In this document: positions 12,585 through 23,281 of the stretch, piece by piece | How positions within the stretch are numbered: the stretch's first letter is position 1 | How the letters are laid out: each line of letters begins with the position of its first letter | From: Terfezia claveryi | Taxonomy: Eukaryota > Ascomycota > Pezizomycetes > Pezizales > Pezizaceae | Reading direction: 5' to 3' | DNA length: 64,000 bases | Assembly: GCA_015179025.1 (NCBI GenBank) | Contig: WHUX01000078.1 | Location: 1-64,000, forward strand | Program-made: the position numbers and the translations under genes | Notes under the pieces: model-generated | What the model saw: only the letters and a program-made list of their open reading frames with translations | What the model was told of the DNA's origin: nothing | Databases searched by the model: none

Positions 12585-12935
12585 GCGAGAAACTCATGCT
12601 TTAAGACTTATATATATATATATACGAGAAACTCATGCTTTTCGAGGCTTATATATAGATATGCGAGAAACTCATGCTTTTCGAGGCTTATATATATATA
12701 TGTGGGAAACTCGTGCTTTGGAGATATATATATATATATGCGAGAAACTCGTGCTTTGAGACTTATATATATACTCATGCTTTTCGAGGCTTCCAGATAT
12801 ATATACGAGAAACTCGTGCTCTTGTGACTTATATATATATATGCGAGAAACTCATACTTTTCGAGGCTTCTAGATATATATGCGAGAAACTCATGCTTTG
12901 AGACTTATATATATAAGTATATATGCGAGAAACCC
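12585..12935 (+). repeat. Inner tandem array, left arm
   Basis: Repeated blocks of (TA)n followed by GCGAGAAACTCATGCTTT and CGAGGCTT, with units of roughly 40-60 bp and about seven copies. The short open frames seen here are by-products of the repeats. The palindrome centre lies around 12935-12955, where an unpaired TCGTTAGTTTCATCT is found. Confidence 0.85.
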
Positions 12936-12954
12936 ATCGTTAGTTTCATCTGGA

Positions 12955-13290
12955 AGCCTCGAAAAGCATGAGTGTATATATAAGTCTCAAAGCATGAGTT
13001 TCTCGCATATATATATATATATCTCCAAAGCACAAGTTTCCCACATATATACTAATAAGCCTCAAAAGCATGAGTTTCTCGCATATATATCTAGAAGCCT
13101 CAAAAAGCATGAGTTTCTCGCATATATATATATAAGTCATAAAAGTACGAGTTTCTCACATATATATCTAGAAGCCTCGAAAAGCATGAGATTTTTGCAT
13201 ATCTATATATAAGCCTCGAAAAGCATGAGTTTCTCGCATATCTATATATATAAGTCTCAAAGCATGAGTTTCTCGCATAAACAAGTCCAT
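12955..13290 (-). repeat. Inner tandem array, right arm
   Basis: Inverse of the left inner array: AAGCCTCGAAAAGCATGAG alternates with TTTCTCGCATATATATAT. Both flanks of the two inner arrays are the same sequence in inverse orientation (AAGAGGAGCCCTCATGGCAG at 12541, its complement ending at 13320), so the arms pair through and beyond the arrays. Confidence 0.85.
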
Positions 13291-13559
13291 ATTTACAAGC
13301 CTGCCATGAGGGCTCCTCTTCCATACCTATTACCCACTTCGGTAATCTAACGGCTGGCGGGCATATGTGGCCTAAAACATGCATGTGCTGATCTGTCACA
13401 CCAGCGTGCGCCAATCTGCCTTCCTGCCAATCACACATATTTGTCGGCCGTATCAACTGAAACATATTTCTAGGCATGCGTGAACGAACATAACACGAGA
13501 GCACGTGCGCCCCCTCTTTGCATAGTTAACTCAACCAGCCAGTCGGTGGCAGGTCAAGC

Positions 13560-14370
13560 TGAGGTTAGGACTCCCCCAGTGTACTCTTGAGATATCCCTC
13601 ATCTATATGCGGAGACATAGCTAGCTAGGTATGTGAACTCACTAGAAACCCAGTGGACTCTATGTTAATGTATAGCTAATTGCTCTTAGGACTCCGCCAG
13701 TGCAGTTCCGATATATCCCCAATCTATATGCATAGACACAGGCATAGCCAGGTATGTGAACTGGCCAGAAAACCAGCAGACTCTATATGAATGTATAGCT
13801 AATTGCTCTTAGGACTCCGTCAGGGCAGTTCCGATATATCCCCAATCTATATGCGCAGACACAGGCATAGCCAGGTACGTAAACTCGCCAGAAAACTAGC
13901 GGACTCTATGTGAATGTATAGCTAATTGCTCTTAGGACTCCGCCAGTGCAGTTCCGATATATCTCCAATCTATATGCGCAGACACAGGCATAGCTAGGTA
14001 CATGAACTCGCCAGAAAACCAGCGGACTCTATGTGAATATATGTCTAATTGCTCTTAGGACTCCCCAGTGCAAGGCATAGCTAGGTACGTGAACTCGCCA
14101 GATAACCAGCGGACTCTATGTGAATGTATATCTAATTGGTCTTAGGACACCGCCAGTGCAGTTCTGATATATCCCCAATCTATATACGCAGACACAGGCA
14201 TAGCCAGGTACGTGAACTCGCCAGAAAACTAGCGTACTGTATGTGATGGCATAGCTAATTGCTCTTAGGACTCCGCAAGTGCACTCCCGAGATATTCCCA
14301 TCTATATGCATAGACATACCTAGGTACGTGAACTCGCCAGCAAATCCACGAACTTTATGGGAACGCATAG
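13560..14370 (-). repeat. Outer tandem array, right arm
   Basis: About seven units of roughly 120 bp with GCTAATTGCTCTTAGGACTC and GTGAACTCGCCAG blocks, starting near 13560, 13676, 13798, 13920, 14044 (a short unit of about 85 bp), 14129 and 14250. The left arm has only four, so copy number has changed independently in the two arms. Confidence 0.85.
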
Positions 14371-15093
14371 CTAATTGCTCTAGTAATAGGCATTGCTCAT
14401 GGCAGTGGATGACTACATCAGCCAGCAATTGGGTAGCTCTAGGTATATACAGTCTCGTGATATCAGCGTTCTGTTGTTAATAGCTATATGGATATTATTA
14501 GATCAAAGCATGGGGATAATGACTTTGCAGACGGCTCAGATCAGGGAACCGCTAGGATTTTTAGAGGCATATGCGCAGGATGAGTTCAAGTGGGATGTAT
14601 GAGGGAATGGTTCGTTGGAAGTGCATCTATAGCTCAGCTATATATATAGAAATTTTAAACGTACATAGTTCTTACAATGTATAGCTGCTATCACCTCCAT
14701 GCTCTGAGTGCATACAGTGGTTTGCCTATCAGGTAGTTGTGCCAGGGCGTCGATGTTAAAGACACGCATCATGGCGGCACCTCAGAAAACACGGCGCCAG
14801 GGTGGTACCTCCCAAGACATAGCGTCAGAGCTCGTTCCTGATGATTGTGCAGGAATGTCAGGGTCAGGAGGAGGACCATGTGGTGCCAGCATCAGCAGGC
14901 AGCCTGTGAAGAGCCGGCGTCGGGGAGACAGAGAAACAGCGGAGCGCACCGGTAAGTGGCAGTTTGTTATTAGTGGCACCGAAGGCATCAGATGCCATAA
15001 AGGCAAACTATATTCCTTTGTGATGGGCCCTCAGAGGACTCACCCAACTACAACCCCCCAAACAAGTTGCCTGTTGGTATGCCTCTAATAGTA

Positions 15094-15330
15094 ACAACCC
15101 TCTACACCTACCAATATATTAGTACATCCATCATTAGTGGCAAGAGGGCCCACCCCTATAGATCTCTCTTTTAGAAGACCCCAGTTAATTTAGGAGGAGA
15201 GAGATTACCACCGAATGAATAAGCTATGCATAGCATATAGAAAAGGAGACTATTTTATTATGGCATGTCGTCTCTACAAAAACCACTCAATAGCCATCCA
15301 CTCTATCTTTTAACTTAGGATCGAAGAAAT
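15094..15330 (+). pseudogene. gypsy Gag C-terminus with zinc knuckle
   Basis: After the nested element the sequence gives PTPIDLSFRRPQLI, a stop, EERDYHRMNKLCIAYRKGDY and FIMAC. The latter corresponds to the (L)C..C...GH(F)...C knuckle of chromoviral Gag with the second Cys changed to Tyr-like codons and the His to Tyr, all explicable by C-to-T or G-to-A changes. It confirms that 11077-15088 interrupted gag. Confidence 0.75.
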
Positions 15331-15399
15331 GGATAAGTTGGGAAAAGCCCTGTCTCTTGCCTAGTTACTAATACTAGTAAGGGACCTATAATAGGTTAT

Positions 15400-15762
15400 T
15401 TGTCTTTATTGTCTTTTTTTGTTTCTACATCTATGTCTATTAATAAATCTTGCTTGTTTGGCAAGCATTTTGTAGTACCAATAACTATTAAATTCAATAG
15501 TAAAATAGTAGTAATATCAGCTCTCATAGATTGTAGTACTTCAAGAATTGCATTCATTGATCAGGCCTTCATCAGTAAAAATTCCATACCAACCTTTAAG
15601 TTAAAGACTCCCTACCTTCTTGATATTATTAATAGCTGCCCAATCTCTTCCAGGACTATTACTAACCTCATATATCTACCTAGTACTATTGGAGACCACT
15701 TGGAAAGTCTCCTAATATTTATAACTAAGCTCAAATACCTTATTGTTCTGGGGATCCCATGA
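15400..15762 (+). pseudogene. gypsy aspartic protease remnant
   Basis: An open 120-residue stretch with the retropepsin-like core ALIDCSTSRIAFID, equivalent to the usual ALIDSGA...FID. The DSG catalytic triad is replaced by DCS, so activity is not expected. It ends with YLIVLGIP, matching the usual D.ILG.PWL block. It lies between the Gag knuckle and RT, as expected. Confidence 0.75.
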
Positions 15763-16103
15763 CTCTGAATGCATAATGTCTTTATTAACTTTAGCTCTTG
15801 TACCTTGAATTTTAATAGTACTTATTGTAAAAAGTACGGTAGTACTCCAAGGACTACTGTTAAAGGGCTATGTGCTTTACCACCCCTAGTAGAAGACCCT
15901 AGCTAGATAGTAGTGGAAACCCCTTACCAAAACTCCTCAATATCTACTTTATTAGAGCCAAGGCTTTTTCTTACCTCACTAGGAGGCACAAGCTAAAAGC
16001 ACATGCTCTCTCCATACATAATGTAAACCTGGAAATTAACTAGACAAGGTCTAAGGAGGAGTAGAAATCTATAGTTTCAGATGAATACTATAAGTTAATT
16101 GAC

Positions 16104-16850
16104 TTGTTCTCAGAAAACACTGCAGAGAAGCTCACACCCTACTGGCTATATGACTACACTATCCTACTGATAGAAGATAAAACCCCCCCCTATAGGCCCC
16201 TTTATGGAATGTCCTATATAGAGCTAGAAGCCTTAAAGAAGTACTTAGAAGAAAACCTCAACAAAAGCTTCATTCACTATAGCTCTTTGCCAGTAGGTAC
16301 TTTAGTACTATTTATAAAGAAATTAGATAACTACCTTTAGTTATGTATTGATTATCATAGCCTGAACAAGATAACGGTGAAAAATAAGTACTCCCTACTA
16401 CTAATCTAGAAGATATTAGCCAGGCTCTCTAAGGCAAAATAGTTTACCAAATTGGATTTGAGAGGGGTGTACAACCTAGTATAGATTGCTGATGGAAAGG
16501 AATAGAAAACAGTCTTCTGGATATAATATGGCTATTTTAAGTATAATATGATGCCTTTGGGCCTAACTAATACTCTGGTGTCTTTCTAGCACTTTATTAA
16601 TAATACTCTACAGGACTTCTTGGACATATTCTATTTGGCTTACCTTGATAATATCCTCATTTACTTAGATTCCCTGGTAGAATACAAGATCCATGTCTAA
16701 CAAGTACTGGAGAAACTGGAGGGAGCTGGGCTATATCTAAAGCTAGAAAAGTATAAGTTCTATATATAGAAGGTCAAGTATTTGGGGCTAATTATCACTA
16801 TAGAAGGTATCATACTAGTAGATAGACCCTGCAAAAGTTGCTGCAATATA
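16104..16850 (+). pseudogene. gypsy reverse transcriptase remnant
   Basis: Begins with ENTAEKLTPYWLYDYTILL and PPYRPLYGMSYIELEALKKY, then FIHYSSLPVGTLVLFIKK, the standard N-terminus of gypsy RT. Further on LCIDYHSLNKIT, FTKLDLRGVYNL, MMPLGLTNT and AYLDNILIYL are readable between stops. The YLDD box at about 16638-16650 reads YLDN, a G-to-A change that would remove a catalytic Asp. Confidence 0.85.
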
Positions 16851-17079
16851 GAAGTGGGAAACTCCAGCCAATCTCAAGGATATACAAGCCTTTCTAGGAT
16901 TCACTAACTTCTATCACTGGTTTATTTTAAGATATTCAAAGATCATAATACTACTAACAGTATTAACTATGACCAAGAGCATGGAAAGAGGCTAATGCTT
17001 CCAGTAGAATTCAGAAGCATAGTCGGCCTTCGAGAAGCTCAAGGAAGCCTTCTACTCAGCCTCAATCTTGACCCACTTC

Positions 17080-17440
17080 AATTCTGATAGCGAGTATATC
17101 ATAGAAATAGATACTTCTGACTATGTTTCTGCTAGAATCCTGTCCTAGTATGTTAATGGTATTCTCTATCCAATAGCATATTTCTCAAAAAAGCATTTTC
17201 CAGCAGAATGTAATTATGAGATCTATGACAAAGAGTTAATGGCCATTGTGCAAGTATTCGAAGAATGAAGGCCTCACCTAGAATTGGCAAAGAGGGTTAT
17301 TGAGGTCCTTTTCGACCATAAGAACCTAAAATACTTCACAACCACTAAGTTGCTGAATTGCTAGTAGGCTAAGTGGTTGGAATTCCTGTCTCACTTTAAC
17401 TTCAAGATTAGGTATTGGCCTAGAAAGGCTAGTGACAAGC
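17080..17440 (+). pseudogene. gypsy RNase H remnant
   Basis: Reads HFNSDSEYIIEIDTSDYVSA, then [31 protein letters not shown] and [17 protein letters not shown] segments with intervening stops. These match the RNase H of Ty3/gypsy elements (HFD....EtDASD, PVAyfSkk...aE.[13 protein letters not shown], v.tDHknL.yf). Confidence 0.8.
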
Positions 17441-17589
17441 CGGTTATGCTGACGAAAAGGTTAGGAGACCTCTTTAAAGAGGAAGATAAAAGGCTAAAAT
17501 TCCAAAATTAGGTGGTATTGAAGCCCGAAAACCTGGATCTAGCAGCCAACATCCTCACTGGAGTTGATACTAAGGCTGTTATGGAAGTT

Positions 17590-18640
17590 GACCTTCAATG
17601 ACAGGTAAAAAAGATATATCAGGATGACCCCCTCACTAAAGACATCATTACAGTAATAGATTCTGGCCAGCATAGGTATACCAAGATCTCTCTAGCCAAA
17701 TATTGTACCTAGAATAGTTTTCTCTACTACCTTAACTGTCTCTACATACCTGCGGACAATAAACTGCACTTAAAGTTTATCAAGAAGTACCATGATACCT
17801 TGACTATAGGTTACTCTAGAGTAGCTAAGACATTGGAGTTGCTGTTTAAACAATATATATGGATTGACTAATAGAAGGAGGTAGAACAGTATGTATGAAA
17901 TTACTATATCTATAAGTATACCAAACCTACCTACCATACTCCTTATAGTACTCTAAAGCCCCTCGAGATCCCAGATTGGCTCTGGTAACACCTGACTATG
18001 TACTTTATAACTAGGTTGCCAAAAGACTCAAGGTTCAATACTATTCTAATGGTAGTAGACTAATTAACTAAGATAAGGCATGTGATATCCTATTAAGATA
18101 CCTGTTCTACCTTAGACCTAACTAATCTCTATCTCAACCAAGTATTCTATTACCATAGCCTCTTTGAATCAATTGTCTCTAACTAGGGCCCTCAATTTGT
18201 TTTTGACTTCTGGAAGGCCTTCTGTAAACTCCTACAGATTAAGGTGTACTTGTCTAAGGCATATTACCTCTAGACCGATAGCTAATTAGAATGCATGAAT
18301 ACTATTATGGAATAATACTTGAGGGCTTACACTAGTTACCAATAGAATAATTAAGTATCATTATTAGCTACTTGCAAATTCTCTACTAATAATCAATTCT
18401 CTAAGACTTTAAAGACCTCCTTATTCCTAGCTAATTATAGATAGCACTCTCATTTCATGGACTTACTAGTACCTCTGTATAAGGCTAAGGAGAATACCCC
18501 AGCTAAAGAGTTTACTACAGAGATTGCTGAGTTGTACTCTACCCTAAAAACTGAGTTGGGATATGCTCAAGCTAGATAATCTGAGTATACTAATAGGTCA
18601 AGACTGCCTACACTATAGTCCAAGCCTGAAGACAAAGTAT
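17590..18640 (+). pseudogene. gypsy integrase remnant
   Basis: The HHCC zinc region is followed by KPLEIPDWLW, TRLPKDSRFNTILMVVD, GPQFVFDFWKAFCKLLQIKV and YLRAYTSYQ. The two zinc Cys appear as Tyr (NYYIYKYTK, where NCHTCQ..K is usual). The first catalytic Asp is replaced in MYFITRLP, and the second falls in a SN-stop-GPQF context instead of SDRGPQF. All are single transition changes. The enzyme is dead. Confidence 0.85.
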
Positions 18641-18869
18641 GGCTATCTAGTAGATACTTCGAAACAGAACAGCCCTTCCATAAGCTGGATTACAAGTTCC
18701 TAGGTCTCTACGAGGTGTTAGTAGCCATGAGCAATCATACTTATTGACTGAGGTTTCTCAAGAATATCAAGCATCACTTTATTATCTACTTCTCAAAGAT
18801 TAAGCCTGCCATAGATGATCCCCTCCTTGAGCAAAAGTATCCCCCACCCCTTCCTATAGTGATAATAGG

Positions 18870-19062
18870 TGAAGAGGAGTAGGAGGCAGAGGAGGTACTG
18901 GACTCTAGGAAGTGTTATGGGTGAGTTCAGTATAAGGTCAAGTAGTTAGGAGATAAGGAGACTACCTAGTAACCTATTGAGAACCTAGAAAATGCTCAGG
19001 ATCTGGTATCCCTATTCCATCAGTGCTACTTGAGGAAGCCTGATCCAGTTAAGTAATCTCCC
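18870..19062 (+). pseudogene. C-terminal chromodomain of gypsy integrase
   Basis: The region reads EAEEVLDSRKCYG, VQYKVK, LGDKETT, PIENLENAQDLVSLFHQ and LRKPDP. This is the group-defining chromodomain (.E.ILd.R.....eYlVKWkGy....TWEP..NL.nA.elv..F). The Trp residues of the KW and TWEP motifs are stops (TGG to TAG). The element is therefore a chromovirus, a group whose chromodomain is thought to target heterochromatin. Confidence 0.85.
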
Positions 19063-19198
19063 CATATCTGAGTTAGGGTTCTTGTTCTTATTCTTATTAT
19101 TGTTCTTATTATTCTTGTTGTTGTTTTCTGTATTGATTTTGCTAGTTGTCTCGCCTAGGTCTCCTAGTTACTAGAGCTCTAGCCTAAAGGGGGGATAG

Positions 19199-19806
19199 TA
19201 TTATAACCATGTACTTAGTTGTCCTCGTCATCATTTGCAATATAGGTGATGAGTTATTGCTATTGTTGTCTTTGTTATTACCTGCGATTACAGGTGATAA
19301 GTTATTATTATTATTGCCCTTAGCATTACCTGCAATATAGGTAATGGATTATTGTTATCATTACCTTGTTTGGCTTTCGAGATAGGGATCTTGGGAAGTT
19401 TATTTCTCCTATTGCCTAACAGAATTATATACATATAGCTTCTGTCCCTTGTACTGTCATTGGATCTCTATCTAATATCTTCAAGTTATATATCCAATAT
19501 AAGACCTTGCTTCTCTCTATGAAGGTATACCCTCTTTGTATACCTCCTTGCCATCCTCTTGCCTTGTCTCTTTGTATCTCACTTCTCTAAACAACTTTGC
19601 AGTAAAGTTGCCTCCCTCTGACATATGTGGCATCTGCTTCTACATGTCTTCTGCCTCCTACCTCCTGCCTCTTACATTTTGCCCCTTGCTCTTGCCCTAT
19701 CTCACCTTCCCTCTATCATATATGTAGTGTTCCTATGTATGTGATCTCCTTACCTACTGCCTAGGTATACTCTTTGGTCACTTCATTCTCTGTAGCCCTT
19801 ATTACA
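19199..19806 (+). repeat. 3' LTR of gypsy chromovirus
   Basis: Same length and order of blocks as the 5' LTR. It is immediately preceded by a purine-rich tract AAAGGGGGGATAG (about 19187-19198) that fits a polypurine tract for plus-strand priming. It ends TTATTACA and is followed by the ACTAA target duplication. Its first dinucleotide reads TA rather than TG, which fits a G-to-A change. Confidence 0.9.
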
Positions 19807-19811
19807 ACTAA

Positions 19812-21560
19812 AGTAGGAGAAGAGCTACTACTATAAGAACTTCCTATATATATGCAACCATCACTAGTGTATACTAACTACAATCATTCTCCTATTTAGG
19901 TTCCTCACAACTCTTTAACTATACTTTATAATCTCACTTCATTTGCCTCCTCATATACAATCTTGAGATCTTTTATAATCAACAAATTTAGTAACTTCAG
20001 AACTATAACAAATTAGAACCACCTTACTAGTGTAGTTTCTATTAAAGCCTTTAGGATTCTTTCTTGAACCTGGAAGGCTAGTTCTAGAAGTGTATCCTTA
20101 ACTTTTAAACTATTAGTAATAGTTAATATACCTGTATTAATATCAGGTAAGATAAATCTTTATGACTATAATACTTTGGGCCTAACTATTTACTTATAAA
20201 AGTAGCTTTTACCTCCTCATTTACTCTAAGAATTCTAAATCTAGTTGTAGTACATAAAAGTGTAGATTCATCAAACACTATCAACTGGCCCAACTCTGGT
20301 AAAATACCTTGTATCCATTGAGCTAAAACCTTTAGGAGAATATTAGGCTTTAGATAGTTGCTCTTACCTAGACTTAGTCTATGCTTGGAACTGGTAGTAC
20401 TATTATCTCTAGCTTCATAGTCATAATTATCCTGGTATTGTAACTTATACTTCTGTTTATATAGTATCTTAGCTTTCTCTTAAATTCATGTTGTTCTGGT
20501 AGCCGTATAGTTTTCTTTCTAAAGTTAAAGTTTAATATCAAATACTTCCTCTGAAGTCTAGTAGTTCTTTATTTGGCTTTAGTATTCAAAGATCTGTAGG
20601 CTGTAGCTCAAATATACTTCTCATTCATCTCTAACCTCCTTATCAAATATGGGTTGCTTTGAGAATTAGGCAACTTTCTATATAGCTTCTATTAATAATC
20701 TAGAATAATATATGCTAATTGCGCTATATATATACTTTTGCTACTTGGTTTCAATCATATATCTTTTTTAACCTGCCTACAAATAGACTATATCTCTCTT
20801 CTAAGATCCAATACATATTTCTTTTATCAACTATTATGTTTAGTACTAGTGGAAGCAATCTTTGAGGCTTCTAAGCTAGGTTTTCCTTCTTTAAAAGCTC
20901 CTCAGCCAAACCTTTGATTTGCTTTATTATAGTTAAAGCAAGTCTATAGCAAGGGTATTTGGCTTTATACTAAGCATTGATTTCTTTATATATAGTCTTA
21001 GAGTCTTGTATCAGCTATTGTTTATTACTCTAAAGTATATAGTCTTTGTATAATACCTTTAGGTATCACTGTAAGCTACTATTTACTGACTTCCCTTTAT
21101 AGGATTTGCTACAGCTAAGCACTAGACATTCTATATTTAGTGATTGGTATTTGATTATTATGTTATATAAAGAGATTATAGTAATAGAGATGTATAGGGC
21201 ATGGTGTTGTAGAGATATGTATATACTATGTAGATACCAAGTTTAAATAAAGAAGAAAAAAGAAATAAATAGTCAGCAACCCACTTAAGTAATAATTTGT
21301 ATACATATGTAACTATACTATATATAGTTTACTAAAAAAACTAGGTAGGATATGCCATCATCATGATATAAATACATATAGTATTATATCATACCTTACT
21401 AATAATTCAGGTTATACATATCAGTACATATAACATTACTCGATATCTTTTGAGTAGATTTGTATATCAGTGTATATAATATCACTCAATATCTTTTGAG
21501 TGGATTTGTTCTACCCTTTAAAATTATATTACATTATACATTTATTGACAGTCATATCAA
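19812..21560. other. AT-rich decayed DNA after the gypsy element
   Basis: No intact gene. On the minus strand, short readable pieces occur between stops, for example KPNILLKVLAQWIQGILPEL near 20330 and a lysine/leucine-rich piece around 20800-21000. The direction and stop pattern suggest an older transposon gene mutated by transitions. I could not name the family. Confidence 0.45.
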
Positions 21561-21892
21561 TTCATATAGAGTCAACAGGCTGAGATGTATATAGTAGTTA
21601 CTTGACTTGTCAAGGGCACCTAGCCCAAAGTAGTGGAAGAACAATATAGATTGTCTTAATTACCTAGTCTTAATTTCGCAATTGGAGTAGAAAATGCAAT
21701 AGAGGCAGTATTGACCATAGAGAAGAAGATGGCAGTTAGCATCTTCAATCACAATTGTAGAGTTGAAGCCATTATGTCATGGTGACAGCAGTGCTCAAAT
21801 CATGCACATAACATGAAATCTTCAAGCATGGAGTAGAAGGTGAAATAATCATGATATTATTAAATGAGCGAGGTAGTCTACATTTCCAGCTT

Positions 21893-22030
21893 GAAGACAA
21901 ATATTGCACGGCACGTAGCAGTCTTCATTATCAACACGGAAGACAAATATTGCACGGCACGTAGTAGTCTTTATTATCAACACGGAAGACTAAAGTTTGC
22001 GCGCACGAACAGTCTTCGCCACCCAGCCTG
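21893..22030 (+). repeat. 46-bp tandem repeat, about three copies
   Basis: Units start at 21893, 21939 and 21985. The first two are nearly identical and contain ATTGCACGGCACGTAG; the third is divergent. Each unit begins GAAGAC and has GTCTTC in its middle, so each can fold back on itself. Confidence 0.8.
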
Positions 22031-22087
22031 AAGACATAATGTGTGCCAAGAAGTTATTTTAGCGCGGGTGGGATTGCCCTGCCGTGT

Positions 22088-22138
22088 ACATTACTTAACA
22101 ATGGGGGCATTTTAGAATTGCCCCATTCTTAAGTAATG
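22088..22138. repeat. 51-bp near-perfect inverted repeat
   Basis: Arms ACATTACTTAACAATGGGGG and, on the other strand, ACATTACTTAAGAATGGGGC flank a loop of about 9 bp (TTTTAGAAT). It lies in a short GC-richer island following the 46-bp repeats. It could be a small transposon end or a hairpin; no surrounding target duplication was found. Confidence 0.75.
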
Positions 22139-22393
22139 TTCGAGCTGCATGCTAGGTGCGTCCTTGGAGCGCTCAAAGGCACTGCACGCACAGAAACCCA
22201 CGGAGGGGTACGCGCAGCGACTAAAGCTGTCCGGAAACCTTCGGGAACACGGGGCGCCAATATGTGATTGGGGCAGCCAAGCTTTGTCGGCCTACACTTG
22301 GATGGGGCTTTAAACTATGAATACGGTGCTCAGTATCGACAAACTGCCCACCCCAGATCAATATCTTATGTCGGACCTATCACATCAGATCTA

Positions 22394-22494
22394 CCGGCTA
22401 TATCTAATTACTAATTAGTGTATCATATGGTCCCCTTACTGGGACCGCATATGAGTACTGAGTAATTAATTAAAATAAAATTTGTATATCAATC
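22394..22494 (+). mobile_element. Short retroposon 'GAGTA-tail' copy A (101 bp)
   Basis: Flanked by TCACATCAGATCTA (22380-22393) and TCACATCAGATTTA (22495-22508), a 13/14 target duplication. The 3' part is a stem-loop GGTCCC-CTTACT-GGGACC followed by GCATATGAGTACTGAG and an A/T-rich tail. The same 3' module recurs at least eight more times in this window. Insertion by target-primed reverse transcription with 5' truncation is inferred from the tail and duplication. Confidence 0.75.
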
Positions 22495-22781
22495 TCACAT
22501 CAGATTTATTACCGAGTCAGTCCGCCGCATGACAATAAGTCGAATCGCATAGTGGGTATGCTGCCCACGAGCGGCCAGATCATATATTTTGCACCATAAT
22601 TGTGCAAGTTGGGATTGATATAAATGAAATCGGGAGTGCGCATATGGCATGGGGTTAAATAAAATCAGGTAAATACTATCCTTCTGTAAAATTCAAAGTC
22701 TTTCCAACAAAGCTAATCCGATGCTAATCAATCCCCAAATGGGAGGATATACCAATTCAGACCTTCTCCCTGCTGATGTAC

Positions 22782-23078
22782 TCAGCGTTTGTATACTCCC
22801 AAGAGTATCAAATGATCCCTCACGTGCTCCTGAACCTGCAACAAATTCATGCCCTGCGTTGATTCAAGCTCACTCATCTTGGTGATTCCATTCTCCATCC
22901 ACTTCTCAACAATGAGCTTGATCAAGGAGTGAACTATTTCCTCCGCAAGCCTAGAGTTCATCAGCATACACCAGCGCCTCCCTCGGGTGCCATCCTCATA
23001 GGCTAGAAAACGGTGAACTTTTAGGAATTCCGTGAGCTCAGCCTTCAAAAGATTCTCAACTCGGGAGTTTGTAGACAT
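22782..23078 (-). CDS. Small hypothetical protein
   Basis: A 98-residue open frame beginning MSTNSRVENLLKAELTEFL and ending LILLGVYKR. It is leucine- and charge-rich, predicted largely helical by eye, and not low-complexity. I recognise no domain. It sits between a short retroposon and a LINE fragment, so it may be a stranded piece of a larger gene or transposon. No signal peptide or membrane segment is seen. Confidence 0.35.
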   Translation of the reverse strand: MSTNSRVENLLKAELTEFLKVHRFLAYEDGTRGRRWCMLMNSRLAEEIVHSLIKLIVEKWMENGITKMSELESTQGMNLLQVQEHVRDHLILLGVYKR

Positions 23079-23281
23079 TGTTATTGTGGTTATTGCTGTT
23101 TTTCTCTCTGTCGTTGCGTCCAGATTAGTAGGGTATGCAAGTGTAGTAGAAACAGGAACTATGGCAATGAATATGGCTCTGGAGTCCCTAATTTACCTCT
23201 CGAGCCGTGGCCATGGCCCCATTCACTTTGCGGCTGCTTCATGGCCCCGGCCCTGGTAGTCACCCCCAGACCCAGTTCTCG

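Larger units (their letters stand above)
11077..15088. mobile_element. 4.0-kb foldback-like palindromic element nested in gypsy gag
   Basis: Flanked by a direct TAGTA (11072-11076 and 15089-15093; with one more base, ATAGTA). Ends form a short imperfect inverted repeat: TTCAGGGGCAT at the left and TTAGAGGCAT read from the right. Inside, about 11350-12930 and 12955-14830 are inverted copies of each other, each carrying an outer array of roughly 120-bp repeats and an inner array of 40-60-bp repeats. The outermost 250-270 bp on each side do not pair. No transposase was found, so it is probably non-autonomous. Base composition is less AT-biased than the gypsy host. The superfamily is not known to me. 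Confidence 0.75.
9646..19806 (+). mobile_element. Ty3/gypsy chromovirus, complete but degenerate, with nested insertion
   Basis: Two LTRs of identical length (608 bp) flank gag, zinc knuckle, protease, RT, RNase H, integrase and a C-terminal chromodomain, in Ty3/gypsy order. The 5-bp target duplication ACTAA is perfect (9641-9645 and 19807-19811). Every domain carries stops, mostly TAG/TAA at expected CAG/CAA codons, and catalytic residues are lost. Removing the nested element at 11077-15088 leaves about 6.1 kb, a usual chromovirus size. Boundaries are firm; RIP as the mutational cause is inferred. Confidence 0.93.

Noticed and set aside
12339..13504. Open frames of 62-162 codons on both strands with repeated RNSCF/RETHAF peptides
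   Set aside because: They are translations of the inner tandem repeats of the foldback element, appear on both strands and have no protein features.
11813..14370. A CRISPR array
   Set aside because: The repeats are about 120 bp, contiguous, lack unique spacers and lie in a eukaryotic palindromic element.
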